From contig JAPTHN010000008.1 of NCBI GenBank assembly GCA_026936325.1, forward strand, positions 16,646,259 through 16,710,258: DNA of 64,000 nt, given 5' to 3'. The position numbers were made by a program, and so were the translations under genes. Every line of letters begins with the position of its first letter. Position 1 is the stretch's first letter. The notes under the pieces were generated by a model, which saw only the letters and a program-made list of their open reading frames with translations, was not told the DNA's origin and ran no database searches. Source of the stretch: Platynereis dumerilii. Lineage: Eukaryota > Annelida > Polychaeta > Phyllodocida > Nereididae. Positions 35,090-45,399 of this stretch are shown here, one piece after another.

Positions 35090-36600
35090 GTTTTTTTTAG
35101 ATTAAGCATTAAATCCCCCAAAAATACGATTTGGGGGGTTTTTTGCGACATTGTTGTTTGCAGGGGTTAAAAGTCTGCTATGAAGTTTGCGAATAAAATA
35201 TAAAACCAAATCTATCATCAAGCACTATACTTGCAGATTCAAAGTAGGTAAAAATTATTTTTAAGAGTCCAATGGTTGCCAGTATGTGGCGAGATACATT
35301 TCAACATGCGCAAACTAAATTGTGACGCCAAAAGGCCGATTTTCTACTTTTTTGAGACATTCTTGTGTTCAGAGCTTTTAAAATCTGCTATAAAGTTTGA
35401 TAAAACAATTTCAAACCAAATCTATCATCAAGGAATATACTTGTTTATTGTTAAAATGTAAAAAATTATTTATGAGTGTCTAATAGTTGCTGAGATACAT
35501 TACACCATTCACAAACTGAGTTATGACGTCAGAATGCCTTTTTTTTTTAGGTATTTTTGTGTTCAGAGATTAAAATTGGATAAAGTAAATTCAAACCAAA
35601 TCTACCATCATTGACAATATTTGCAGACTCTAAAAAAGGAAAAATTATTATTGACATGCACAAACTGAGTTAATGCCCCAATATGCTTATTTTTGACATT
35701 TTTTTAGACATTCTTTTGATCGGAGCCTTAAAGTCTACTATTAAGGGGCCGACCAGATGATCTTAGGGGGGAGCTATAGATATTTGGTAAAAAAAAAGAT
35801 TGTTTCCCACTTGACACTGAAAAAAAAGTTTGTTCAGCACATGGAAATAAAAAACAGTTTGTTTCTACCTGTAGCTAGGGTACCGTAATGTTAAAAGGGT
35901 TTGTCCCGGGGGTAAAGTCCATAGCCCCCCCCCCCCCAACTATCTGGTCGGCCTCTAAGTAAATGAATTCGAACCAAATCTTTCATCAAGGACTAACACT
36001 TGCAGATTCTAAAAAAATATAATATTGTTTATGAGTGTCCAATAGTTGCAAATTAATGACGAGATACGTTACGCCATGCACAAACTGAGAGATTGATGCC
36101 AGGATGTCAATATTTTTATGATAAGAGCTTTAAAGTGTGCTGTAAAGTTCTGAGAAAAACAATTCAAAGGAAATTCATCAACAAGGACAATAGCAGATTC
36201 TAACAAGAACCCATGGGTCCCTAAGTCGAAAGGTGCTCAAACATACAAGATGGTTGTTAAAGTCCTGAAGAACAGCAGAGACCTCTTACTGGAATATCAA
36301 TTTTTTATGGGAAGTTCCAGCAAAACTAGTCAGTTATGAACGGTCCCTTGTTATGGCATCAGAAGCAATTTTCAACATTTTTGTAGACATTGTTGTGTTC
36401 GGAGGTTACAAGTCCGCTATAGTTTGAGAGAAAAATTTCAAAGCAAACCCATCATTAAGGACAATAAGTAGTACTTGTATTCTAAATAGTTGCTGATTTA
36501 TGATGAGATACTATTCAAGATTCACAAACTAACTTATGACGCTGGAAAACCAAGTTTTGACATTTTATCTAGATACTATTTTGTTCAGAGCGTTAAAGCC
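35090..36600. repeat. Left-arm tandem subrepeats, ~208-bp period
   Basis: The phrase CACAAACTGAGTTATGACG or a variant falls near 35306, 35514, 35657, 36077 and 36522. Between them recur GTTCAGAG.TTAAA.TCTGCTA, AATTCAAACCAAATCTATCA and TTGCAGATTCTAAA. About six diverged units; one is shortened and one is interrupted by the MITE at 35750-35956. Confidence 0.85.
35750..35956. mobile_element. ~207-bp MITE with GGGGCCGACCAGAT ends
   Basis: AGGGGCCGACCAGAT on the left and ATCTGGTCGGCCTCT on the right, with G-run and C-run (35922-35938) just inside. It interrupts one tandem subrepeat, and the repeat consensus (TCTGCTATAAAG) resumes after it, showing insertion at TAA or TA. Confidence 0.75.
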
Positions 36601-37162
36601 AGACAAGCCACATCTTCAACTCTCTCCTTACAATGTAATTCACATATATTAACTAGTGTCATATTTAGAGCAAAATCTGCTGATTTCCACACATTTGTTT
36701 ATGTTATCCGACTTCCTAATACATCGTCAATGAGATGCCAGATCGCAACATGTAGAGGACAATGTTGCATAAATAGGTCTGTGCTTCAAATGCAGTTTTT
36801 CGCACAGAAATAAATATCGTTGATAGAAAAAAGTGAGGACAACATGTAGGAAATTATTTTTCCAAAATATTGACCAAAACCAGTTAGAACCAAATGATCA
36901 TATCTACATTGCATTAAAGTTATGACAATGTCGAAATGTTTGTGAAAATTACACAGAAGCATGCGACGTTGTGGCAACATCTTCAAATTTGTGTAATTCA
37001 ATGTTGTGTTCACATTGTGGCAACATAATTCCTACCATACATTTTTATATGACCAACAGACCAACCCTTCACCAATAAGCAACATTGTTTTTATATTGTG
37101 TGCCCTTGGGAAGTTGCCATTCCAAATATTATCCATTGTCTATCTGGGTGTCAAATATAAAT
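36601..37162. other. No gene
   Basis: Plain AT-rich sequence inside the loop of the giant foldback. ACATGTAGAGGACAATGTTG and GTTGTGGCAACAT / TTGTGGCAACATAAT repeat locally, without a clear unit. Confidence 0.45.
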
Positions 37163-37663
37163 AATTGCCCATTGAGGAGGAGAAGGAGAGGTGGATATGG
37201 GTGGTGGAGATGGGAGGGGAGATGGGAGATTGGAGGGGAGATGGGATATTGGAGGGGAGATGGGAGGGGGGAAGAACTAGATTGGAGGAGGAGATGGGAG
37301 TAGGAGGGCAGAGGAGGAGGGAAGAGGAGGAGGGAAGAGGAGGAGATGGGAGGAGAAGGAGGGGACAGGAGGTGATGATGGAGGAGATGGGGGAAGGAGG
37401 AGATGGGAGAAGGAGGAGATCGGGGAAGGAGGATATGAAAGAAGGAGGAGATGAAAGAAGGAGGCGCTGGAGGAGGATGAGGAGGAGATCGGTGGAAGAG
37501 GAGATGGGTTGAGGAGATGGGAGGAAATTAGAGAAGGAGGAACAGGAGAAGATGGGTGGTAGAGGAAATGGTTGCAGGAGGAGAAGGAGGAGATGGGAAT
37601 GAGTAGGATGTGGGGAGGGAGTACAGGGAGATGGGGGAGAAGTAGGAAGAGTCTTATAAGAGA
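37163..37663. repeat. ~500-bp polypurine minisatellite (GGAGGAGATGG-type)
   Basis: The plus strand is almost wholly A and G, built from irregular GGAGGAGATGGGAGAAGGAG-like units; the minus strand is the matching pyrimidine tract. Both strands give long open frames (Arg/Gly/Glu-rich on plus; Ser/Pro/Leu-rich of 186 residues on minus), which are composition artefacts. Such mirror-like polypurine tracts can form triplex DNA (known property; inference here). It abuts the left end of the element at 37664. Confidence 0.9.
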
Positions 37664-38009
37664 TAGGGGAAAGTAGGGAGAAGTGGGCCACTTTTTGCAT
37701 TTCACCTTTTTATGACTACAGTATTGAACTTCAGTGTCTGTATTTCCTTTTAGAATGGAGTTTTGGTATGTTAAAACTTATATCTGGTGTGTACTACTTT
37801 CAGTCCATGATATGTTTTCGTGAAATGGGGTCATTAATTTTTATGACCAAGTGGCCCAGTTCTCCCTCTGGTAGGGAGAAGTGGGCCACAGGGGTGGGAG
37901 AAGTGGGCCATCTGTTTAGTTATTGACTGAGAAATAGCAGAATAGGGTTTTACTCTTCAACTGAGCCAGCACTTAATTTAATAAATCCAACAGCATTCTT
38001 CCAATACAT

Positions 38010-41000
38010 ATTCTATTATCGTTGACGCAAGAACGGAATTTGCTGCGGGATTTCCCGCTGCGCATGCGCCGTGTAACCCACAACGCTTCCTCCGCACTTT
38101 TTCGCTTGACAGCATGGAGTGAAGACGTGTTTAATACTCGCCTCAGGACGAAGTTCTGCAGTCCCTCAACAGCCTCTTTCAGTTAAATTATGGCTGGGGG
38201 ACTGGAATAGAACGTTGTTATGGCCATTGCCGAAGAATGGCGAGTTTCCTAGACGTTTGAAGTCTATTTATGGGCCGTTTCATTACGCCCGAACTTAACC
38301 TGGCCGACTCGGCTATAAACAACATGGCCGCCTCGGCTGTCGCATTTCACTTTTTGAATGCACAATATTGCCTATACTATCACAAAAAGGCATGACCTGA
38401 CCGCCTCGGTCGTTCTGGTGACAATTGATCTCAATTAGGCTTTACACATAGACTAATTCAGCCGTGTGTTTGGACTCAGTTGCAGTATGAATCATGCTCA
38501 AGTCCACATGAGTTGTCAACACCAGGGTCAAACTGGCAAATCCTTATCTTGTAAAACTGTCAACATTAATAAAAGGCATGTTTCCTTATCAAGGCTGGAA
38601 TCCAGCTGCTACTTGCAAAGCCCTAACTGACGTGTGGTCTGTTTCAAGGATTTGACATTGGCCTTGCATTGCCTTGGGTTAATGGTCTGACCCATGTACC
38701 TAACAGCCTGGTAAACTTTTTAGAAATAAAGAAAATTCCAATGAACTGTAATCAGTGTACTGTCACTACAGCATTACCATAATTATGGTATCAGAATTAA
38801 TGTAAATTCTGCTCAGTCTGACAGGCTTGGGGTCAAGTACAATCAGATTGAGTCTGTCTACAGCTGATCTAGATAAAGATTGTTGTTGAGCTTCTATTGG
38901 CTGAGGCATAGATCATGATGACCTACATCTATTTATTTACTGCACTGAACTTAATTGTAATTAGGCCTCCGTCTGTAAACCAGCAACTGTTCCAATTAGA
39001 ACTTTGTCTGAACTTGTTAAAATCAGCAATCGCCTGACAGGCTGACTCTGTGACACAGGGTGAAAGTGCATTGTTGTGGTATAAATCTTTCATTCCTCAG
39101 TTGCTCAGGGCATAACTGTCTTTGGAGATTACAAGTACAATATGGTTATGATTAATCATTTCATGACTCTGATTATGAGTGCTGTGTTCAAAGATAATAC
39201 CTTTTGACACATAGCTATCTCCAGTATCTGTAGCTCTTTCTAGAGGGTTTATCATGCGAGTTTAGTATGCCCAGTCACTTCTTGCTTATAAATATGCAAT
39301 GACAAATTTATCAATGATATTGATAGAGCGGCCATACCTGAGTGTGCACAGATGTGCTCAGGCCAAAATGCTCATACCAGGATTGAAGAAACTTAATATT
39401 TCTTCAGACGTCTCCTAAGATTCAGAGATAAGTTAGTGACTATGACTCAAGAGGTCTCTTGAATGTTAGTTGCCTCTTAAAACCCACCACTGGTGCCGAA
39501 GGGTGTAAAAACCACTAAATTGGCTCACTCAATATTGAATGTCAGTGCGGATGGATTGTACACTGTGTCCTCTGTAAGGTATCTTACTGACGAGTGTCTA
39601 TTGTAATCAGTCTCTGGCTTGAATTTGTGAAACTAAAGATGCGTTTCCATTGCAATACAAGCAATCTTGTCAATATGCAGGGGCCACAGATATTCGTCAA
39701 TTTCAAGACAAAATGCATTTGTCCATCCTGTCCATCAGCCAGGTCCGCATGTTTGTGTAGTTATTACAATTTGACAAGAAACACAAGTATGGTGCTCAAA
39801 GAAGCCTTTGGAGTTTGGACTTGAAATCTTCATATATTCCTGGTAAATAAAGCAGAGAGTGCCAACAATGGACATCCTTGAAACCTTAATTAGGCTTATT
39901 AATCCTTAAAACATTGATCTTGACAAGGATTGCTATGTTGCCTCAGTGAATGATATCTGAGGCCTTCCATTGATGAGGCGTAAAGCGCAGATTACATCAC
40001 TCTCAGGTGCCTACCAATTTGGTCGTGTTTGGCAGCCTCAGCCTCTAACTTTGTAAAATAAAAGTCTGGGTTCTGCCTAGCAATGCTAATTATTTCAATA
40101 CACTGCTGACAAAAGTTATTGTCACTATCAAGTTACAATTGCCAATTGCAGGTGTCACTTGATTGGGCCAGTGTGTTACATTGTGAATGAGTTTATGATT
40201 GGATAACTTTTCTGCTTGGCAGCGATTGTGCATGCCAGCTTGGAGTCACCGGGGTTGGTTGACCTGCGTCTTTCCAGTGTGGTTGACCAGCGAAAAACAT
40301 TTGCAGTAATTGACGACTCCGTGTTTCTACTCACAGGCCCAAGGCAAGCCTCTAAGTCCACACGATCTATTTTAAATTATGGGTGTGACGCTTAACACCA
40401 GGGTGTACAGTGAGTAGTGCAAGCTAATACAGGCACATGACAATGCTTCAAGACTGTCATTGATCTAAGTTCTGCCATGTTATGCGGACTTCCCCTTTGG
40501 CATTACAAGATAATTTAGGCCACTAAGTGACAAATGACGAAGTCCTTCTGGGGTGTAGATTACTGATGATGTCTACACTACTCCTCCTTCTCCCTTATCT
40601 GGCTATCCTGAATGGATAAATTGACATGGCACAACAATCACACGTGGGTGCCATTCCACAAAATGGGAGGGATGAGTATGACCCTCAATGCTGCACACTC
40701 AACTGACTGATGGTCCTCTTGTCAGACATGCATATGAAAGCCCATGTCAGGCTAGAAGTGAAACTATCACTGTACTGGCAAGATTTCTAGGATCAAGAGT
40801 CCTACTCAGCTCTATGTAGTATGGATGGCGGAGATCAGATCATAGCCATCTAGTACAGTGCATGTAACACCCTATACATAAGGTCACTCTAAAAATGTCC
40901 AGCTTTGTGCTGGACCTGTAGCCATGTTGGCATGGTAACCTGGCCTCTGACAGCTGATCAGCCATTTATCACGATAGATAAATGTACAAGTGGGATAACA

Positions 41001-42365
41001 AAGAGCCATTCAGCGCTAACCCAGGCAGGTGACTCGGAATTACATGCAGGCCTAGTAAACCTGACTTGCAGTGTTCGTGTCAGGAGCACTTGTTCATGTT
41101 GCATCTTCCTTCTATCAGACAATGGTAGTCTGGCTGTGACGTTACTGGTAAGATCAGTCTGGCTGTGACGTTACTGATTAGATCACGCTTTCTGGCTGAT
41201 TTGACAATTGGTTGTTGATACACACATACTTCTGATTGAAGTTGTCCATTACATTGCGCCAATGCATGTTTTGCTGAATCCAGCAAGCTCAGTTTCTAAA
41301 ATCCCTAAGTTTCAGGACAGGGTGTCGGACCATCCAACCAACTGTTTTCATGGACAATTTTTGAACAGCAAGAGCAAACCTGTGGAAGTGAACACACAGG
41401 TCTTCGGCCTAGATTAAGAATGGCCGAATGCGATGTCGCAGAGAGACAGTTTATGTTCAAAGGCATATTACCTTAGTTGCTATTAACCAACAGTTGGTGG
41501 ATTTGCAGTCTTTCCCCAGTATCATTTCTATGAAAGTGACATGGCCGTACCATCATGAATGTATATATCTATATTGCGGAACACTCAAGATTGGTTCTTT
41601 AGAGTGCGGTGTAGGATGAAGGCACTTCACATATTTGTCTGGAACCATACGACAGTTCTCAACTATCGATTCTCCAGGCATAGAGTCTCATTTCGAGAGA
41701 AATTGATATTTCAGTCTCACCGTTATGACTATTTATTGTGTCAGAAGGGCAGATTAGTTGCTAAGAGAGCATTGGCTCAGTGATTCACAGCTACATGTGT
41801 CCTTTCCAATCATGATTTGTCAGGGCTACATGTTCCGTCGATGCAGTTGAATTCTGCTTATTGGCCCTCAGATCGAGACTTGAGCCTTGTCACTTACATG
41901 TCCAGTTTGCCCATGAGGCTATCGGGCACATCATGCATCGCCGATGCCACTGTTTGATCTGTTATGTCGACCTAATGTTGCATAAGCCTACTGGATCACA
42001 TCAACAAAACTTAACAGTCTCGAAAACCTATAATTGGTTTTGCGCCAGTTGCTATTACCCTGGCCGTTTCAGAAAGGATCAAGACTTATGGGTAGGCATT
42101 CAAGATAAATTACTTCTGCAGCTCACTCTCCATATATGTGAGCAGCCCACGTCTTCTGATTGGCACAGCACTGTCCCAATTGGGGTTATAAACAAGTTGG
42201 AATTCATAAGTGCAGATATACAGACACTGCTAACAGGAAGCATAGACATGGTCACGGACCAATCATGGCTTCAAACTGTGCGGAGGAAGCGTTGTGGGTT
42301 ACACGGCGCATGCGCAGCGGGAAATCCCGCAGCAAATTCCGTTCTTGCGTCAACGATAATAGAAT
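38010..42365. mobile_element. 4.36-kb TIR element, ~87-bp inverted ends
   Basis: The left end ATTCTATTATCGTTGACGCA runs on through TGCTGCGGGATTTCCCGCTG and GCATGCGCCGTGTAACCCAC to about 38096. The right end (42278-42365) is the near-perfect mirror. The interior (38.1-42.28 kb) is visibly richer in G and C and less repetitive than its surroundings. It has no recognisable transposase. The longest frame (41861-42415, 184 residues) runs into the right TIR and matches no family I know. Either an unfamiliar, decayed autonomous element or a non-autonomous one that captured host DNA. Target duplication not resolved. Confidence 0.75.
41125..41187. repeat. Short direct repeat (GTCTGGCTGTGACGTTACTG twice)
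   Basis: A ~31-base unit GGTAGTCTGGCTGTGACG.. occurs twice in a row inside the 4.36-kb element. It includes TGACGTTA, near the CRE-type word. Local slippage duplication. Confidence 0.8.
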
Positions 42366-42663
42366 CCCCCAATTACACTAACGCTAGGAAGTGTGATGGG
42401 GATTCTGTAAGTTGACGCAAGGAACGAGAATTTGATGCGCCCACCCTACCCTTAGTTCCCCATGATGTTTGGGGGCAATGTCTTGCCATCAAGCATCAAC
42501 GCTCTGGGTGTATCTATATGATTGGTCCGTGAATCGGGCTCCCGGAAGCGTTGTGCGTCGCACGTCGCATGCTCAGCGAGAAATCCCGCATCAAATTCTC
42601 GTTCCTTGCGTCAACTTACAGAATCCCCATCACACTTCCTAGCGTTAGTGTAATTGGGGGATT
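42364..42663. mobile_element. ~300-bp hairpin MITE related to the 4.36-kb element
   Basis: AATCCCCCAATTACACTAAC and its mirror (ending near 42663) form outer arms of ~77 bases. The inner part of each arm, GTTGACGCAAGGAACGAGAA then TTTGATGCG, is a diverged version of the 38010-42365 TIR. It abuts that element directly. Likely a deletion-derived family member lying side by side with a long one. Confidence 0.75.
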
Positions 42664-42946
42664 TTTAAAATTGATGTTGCTATGGACACCATGTTGGACA
42701 TAACAAAGTGAAAAGACAATTTGGCCCCATGAGCGATTTTCTTAAAAAGGATAATATGATACTTTAAGCTTTTAATTCATGTATTAAGTAACAATAAGCC
42801 CAGAAACCACCAAACCTACCATTGTTTTATGATTTTCAAGTCCTGAAATTAGAATGAATAAAAAAAAGCATTTTACCTTGTTTGTGGTACACGAAGGGAG
42901 AACTGGGCCCCCCAGCTCACTACTCCCTATGGAAGGTGGCCCACTA

Positions 42947-44349
42947 GGGTGGGCTGAAAAAAACTTTTTTTGGAATTTCAATATGCCAGTGGTATAGAAA
43001 GTTGGCTAAGGCCAAAAAATGATAATTGGTGCAAAAAAAATTTTGTGGCATGCGACTTGTGCCGGGCCACTCTGGCTTTTATGAAATTGCATATTTTCAG
43101 CCATTTTGCATGATTTTTTAGACCATTTTTTGGCCTGAGTCAGCTTCCTTGGTTTCAGAAGGCTCAATGGCATACTTAAATCTTCTATGAAGGCCATTTT
43201 GGATATGAAACACCATAAACAGGTTGCTTAAATTCAAGATACAGCCATTTCTAGGTAAATTTTGGGATTCAGAATTTGGCTTTTTTTGCTAAAAATTGCC
43301 CGAAAAATGTGAAAATGTCGGAATTGACCTCACAAAAAATGATTCCAAGGTAATTGTAATTACCCCGAGTCCTCCCCAATGCCCTAAAAGAACATTTCCA
43401 GCGTATTATCTGCATCAATTTGTTGTTTTAGTTCCCAGAATAGGGGCAATTCCGTAAAGTCAGATTTACAGATTTGACACTTTCGCAGCTTGTGTAGCCC
43501 TACAATTACACCTCAGTTATTTCATTGTTACATAGGGATGAGGCCAAGTAATAGGGGTATCAGACAAGCTATCAACCAAAGCTCCAAGTGCAATAGGAGC
43601 TGAGGTGCAAGGCGAAATGTCATCGTGTCGGACGTACTCACATGCGGTACATTCAATATGATTCTCGACAAGATGACATTTCGCCTTGTAGCTCAGCTCC
43701 TGTTGCACTTGGAGCTTTGGTTGATGGCTTGTCTGATACCCCTATTACTTGGCCTCATCCCCATGCAACAATGAAGTAACTGAGGTGTAATGGTAGGGCT
43801 ACACAAGCTGCTAAAGTGTCAAATCTGTAAATCTAACTTCACCGAATTGCCCCTATACCGGAAACTGAAGCAACAAATTGAGGCAGGTAATACGCTGGAA
43901 GTGTTTTTTAGGGTGCTAGGGAGGACTCTTGGTAATTACAATTGCCTTGGAATAACTTTTTGTTGGGTCAATTTCGATATTTTCAATTTTTTCGGGCAAT
44001 TTTTAGCAAAAAAAAGCCATATTCTGATTCCCAACATTTACCCAGAAATGGCTATATCTTAAATATAAGCAACCTGATTATGGTGTTTCAAATCCAAAAT
44101 GACCTATATAGAAGATTTAAGTATGCCACTGAGCCTTCTGAAGCAAAGGAAGCTGACTCAGGCCAAAACATGGTCAAAAAAAGCTTGTGAAAAGACTGAA
44201 AATATGCATTTTCATAAAAGCCGGAGTGGCCCGGCACAAGTCGCATGCCACAAAATTTTTTTTGCACCAAATATCATTTTTTGGCCATAGCCAACTTTCT
44301 ATACCACTGGCATATTGAAATTCCAAAAAAAGTTTTTTTCAGCCCACCC
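42947..44349. mobile_element. 1.4-kb near-palindromic foldback element, TA target
   Basis: Arms 42947-43632 and 43668-44349 mirror each other along almost their whole length, leaving a ~35-base loop. Ends are GGGTGGGCTGAAAAAAAC and its complement, with TA at 42945-42946 and 44350-44351. Shared inner strings include CTTGTGTAGCCCTAC / GTAGGGCTACACAAG and GACATTTCGCCTTG. Frames of 60-90 residues appear in mirrored pairs (for example 43006 minus and 44099 plus) only because the arms are copies. No transposase. Confidence 0.9.
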
Positions 44350-44735
44350 TAGTGGCCCACTTCTCCCTCCAGCACATTTTCATAAAAATTGAACGCCATT
44401 TTTTCCTAAATGCATACAATGCCTCAACAATAACCTGATAAAACACTGATTTTACAGAGATTATAACAACCCTTTCATTTCCAATCTATCCCCGATCTCA
44501 TCATATATATACATTTTTTTATATAAAGCAGAAATTTTACTCAAAGGCACCGAAAAATCACAATTTAAGTTTTTCAAAAAATGGAATAAGTTATCTCCTT
44601 CCTGGCTTCAATATCACTCTTAGGTATCACACCGAAGCCATGGCACTCAAATTCAGGGATATCCCAATGCTATACTAAACATAAAGCATGGTGGCCCACT
44701 TCTCCCTACGGCCCACTTCTCCCTACTTTCCCCTA

Positions 44736-45043
44736 CATGTATGCCTGCATGTATGAATAAACAAGACACTCTTGAAAATGATTAATCATTTTGTAATTTT
44801 AGGTCAATTGATAAAGAAAAGTTCATAAGAATAGAATTAAATAGAATATTACTTATTGATAACATTGAAAATTTGCAAAATTCTTTTGAAAGGATAATTC
44901 CAAGAATTTAACTTTGTTTTACTGTGATTATGAATTTTTTCTAAAATCAAAATATCATTTGAGTAACAGTGTTCTTCTGCCTTTCAGATAATCATGTGAT
45001 AAAGCAGTTGAAAACATTGCATGTTCATTTCCACCACAAACAC
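44736..45043. other. No feature recognised
   Basis: AT-rich stretch between the TA element and the hairpin at 45044. Confidence 0.5.
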
Positions 45044-45157
45044 GTATAGGTTATTCACCATGGGAGAGGGAATATGTGATTTATCACCCGAGGGCTTTAG
45101 CCCGAGGTGTAATAAACACATATTCCTGATCCCATGGTGAATAACCAGCTTATACCA
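45044..45157. mobile_element. Hairpin MITE (GGTTATTCACCATGGGA arms)
   Basis: GGTTATTCACCATGGGA at 45049 pairs with its complement ending at 45146. The inner stem ACCCGAGGGCTTTAGCCCGAGGT forms the tip. Outermost GTATA/TATAC also pair. Typical small palindromic MITE; no target duplication established. Confidence 0.75.
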
Positions 45158-45399
45158 TGAGACAAACATTCAAACAGTCAAACATGAGACGATAACTGGA
45201 CAACAAAGAATATGGGAATTATTTCCCTGCAATACTAGCATGTGATTGGCTGACAGAGGTGTAGAATGGTATAAATGGTTAAAAGCCACCATATGATTAC
45301 CAATTTTTACTGGGACAAAAACATATATTATATGATTCTTTGTTGCAAATATACCCTTATTTATCAAGTAGTATGCTTTAGCTGCAATAGCCAAAAAAA

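Larger units (their letters stand above)
37664..44735. mobile_element. TIR element with iterated GGGAGAAGTGGGCCAC word
   Basis: The left end TAGGGGAAAGTAGGGAGAAG is mirrored exactly at the right (ending CTTTCCCCTA at 44735). Terminal TA on both sides would be the target duplication, fitting the Tc1/mariner/pogo supergroup. The word GGGAGAAGTGGGCCAC or its complement recurs at 37677, 37851, 37873, 37895, 42894, 44352, 44691 and 44710. Removing the inserts at 38010-42365, 42364-42663 and 42947-44349 leaves about 1 kb, so the core was a short non-autonomous element. No transposase seen. Confidence 0.8.

Noticed and set aside
37140-37705. 186- and 142-residue minus-strand frames and a 115-residue plus-strand frame
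   Set aside because: All are readings of one polypurine/polypyrimidine minisatellite; Ser/Pro/Leu or Arg/Gly/Glu runs with no domain.
41861-42415. 184-residue plus-strand frame as a gene
   Set aside because: Runs into the TIR of the 38010-42365 element and the adjacent MITE, has no recognised domain and no homologue I know; kept only as a point to test.
43006-44290. Mirrored ~63-residue frames as a small protein family
   Set aside because: They are the two arms of a palindromic element; similarity reflects the arms, not coding constraint.
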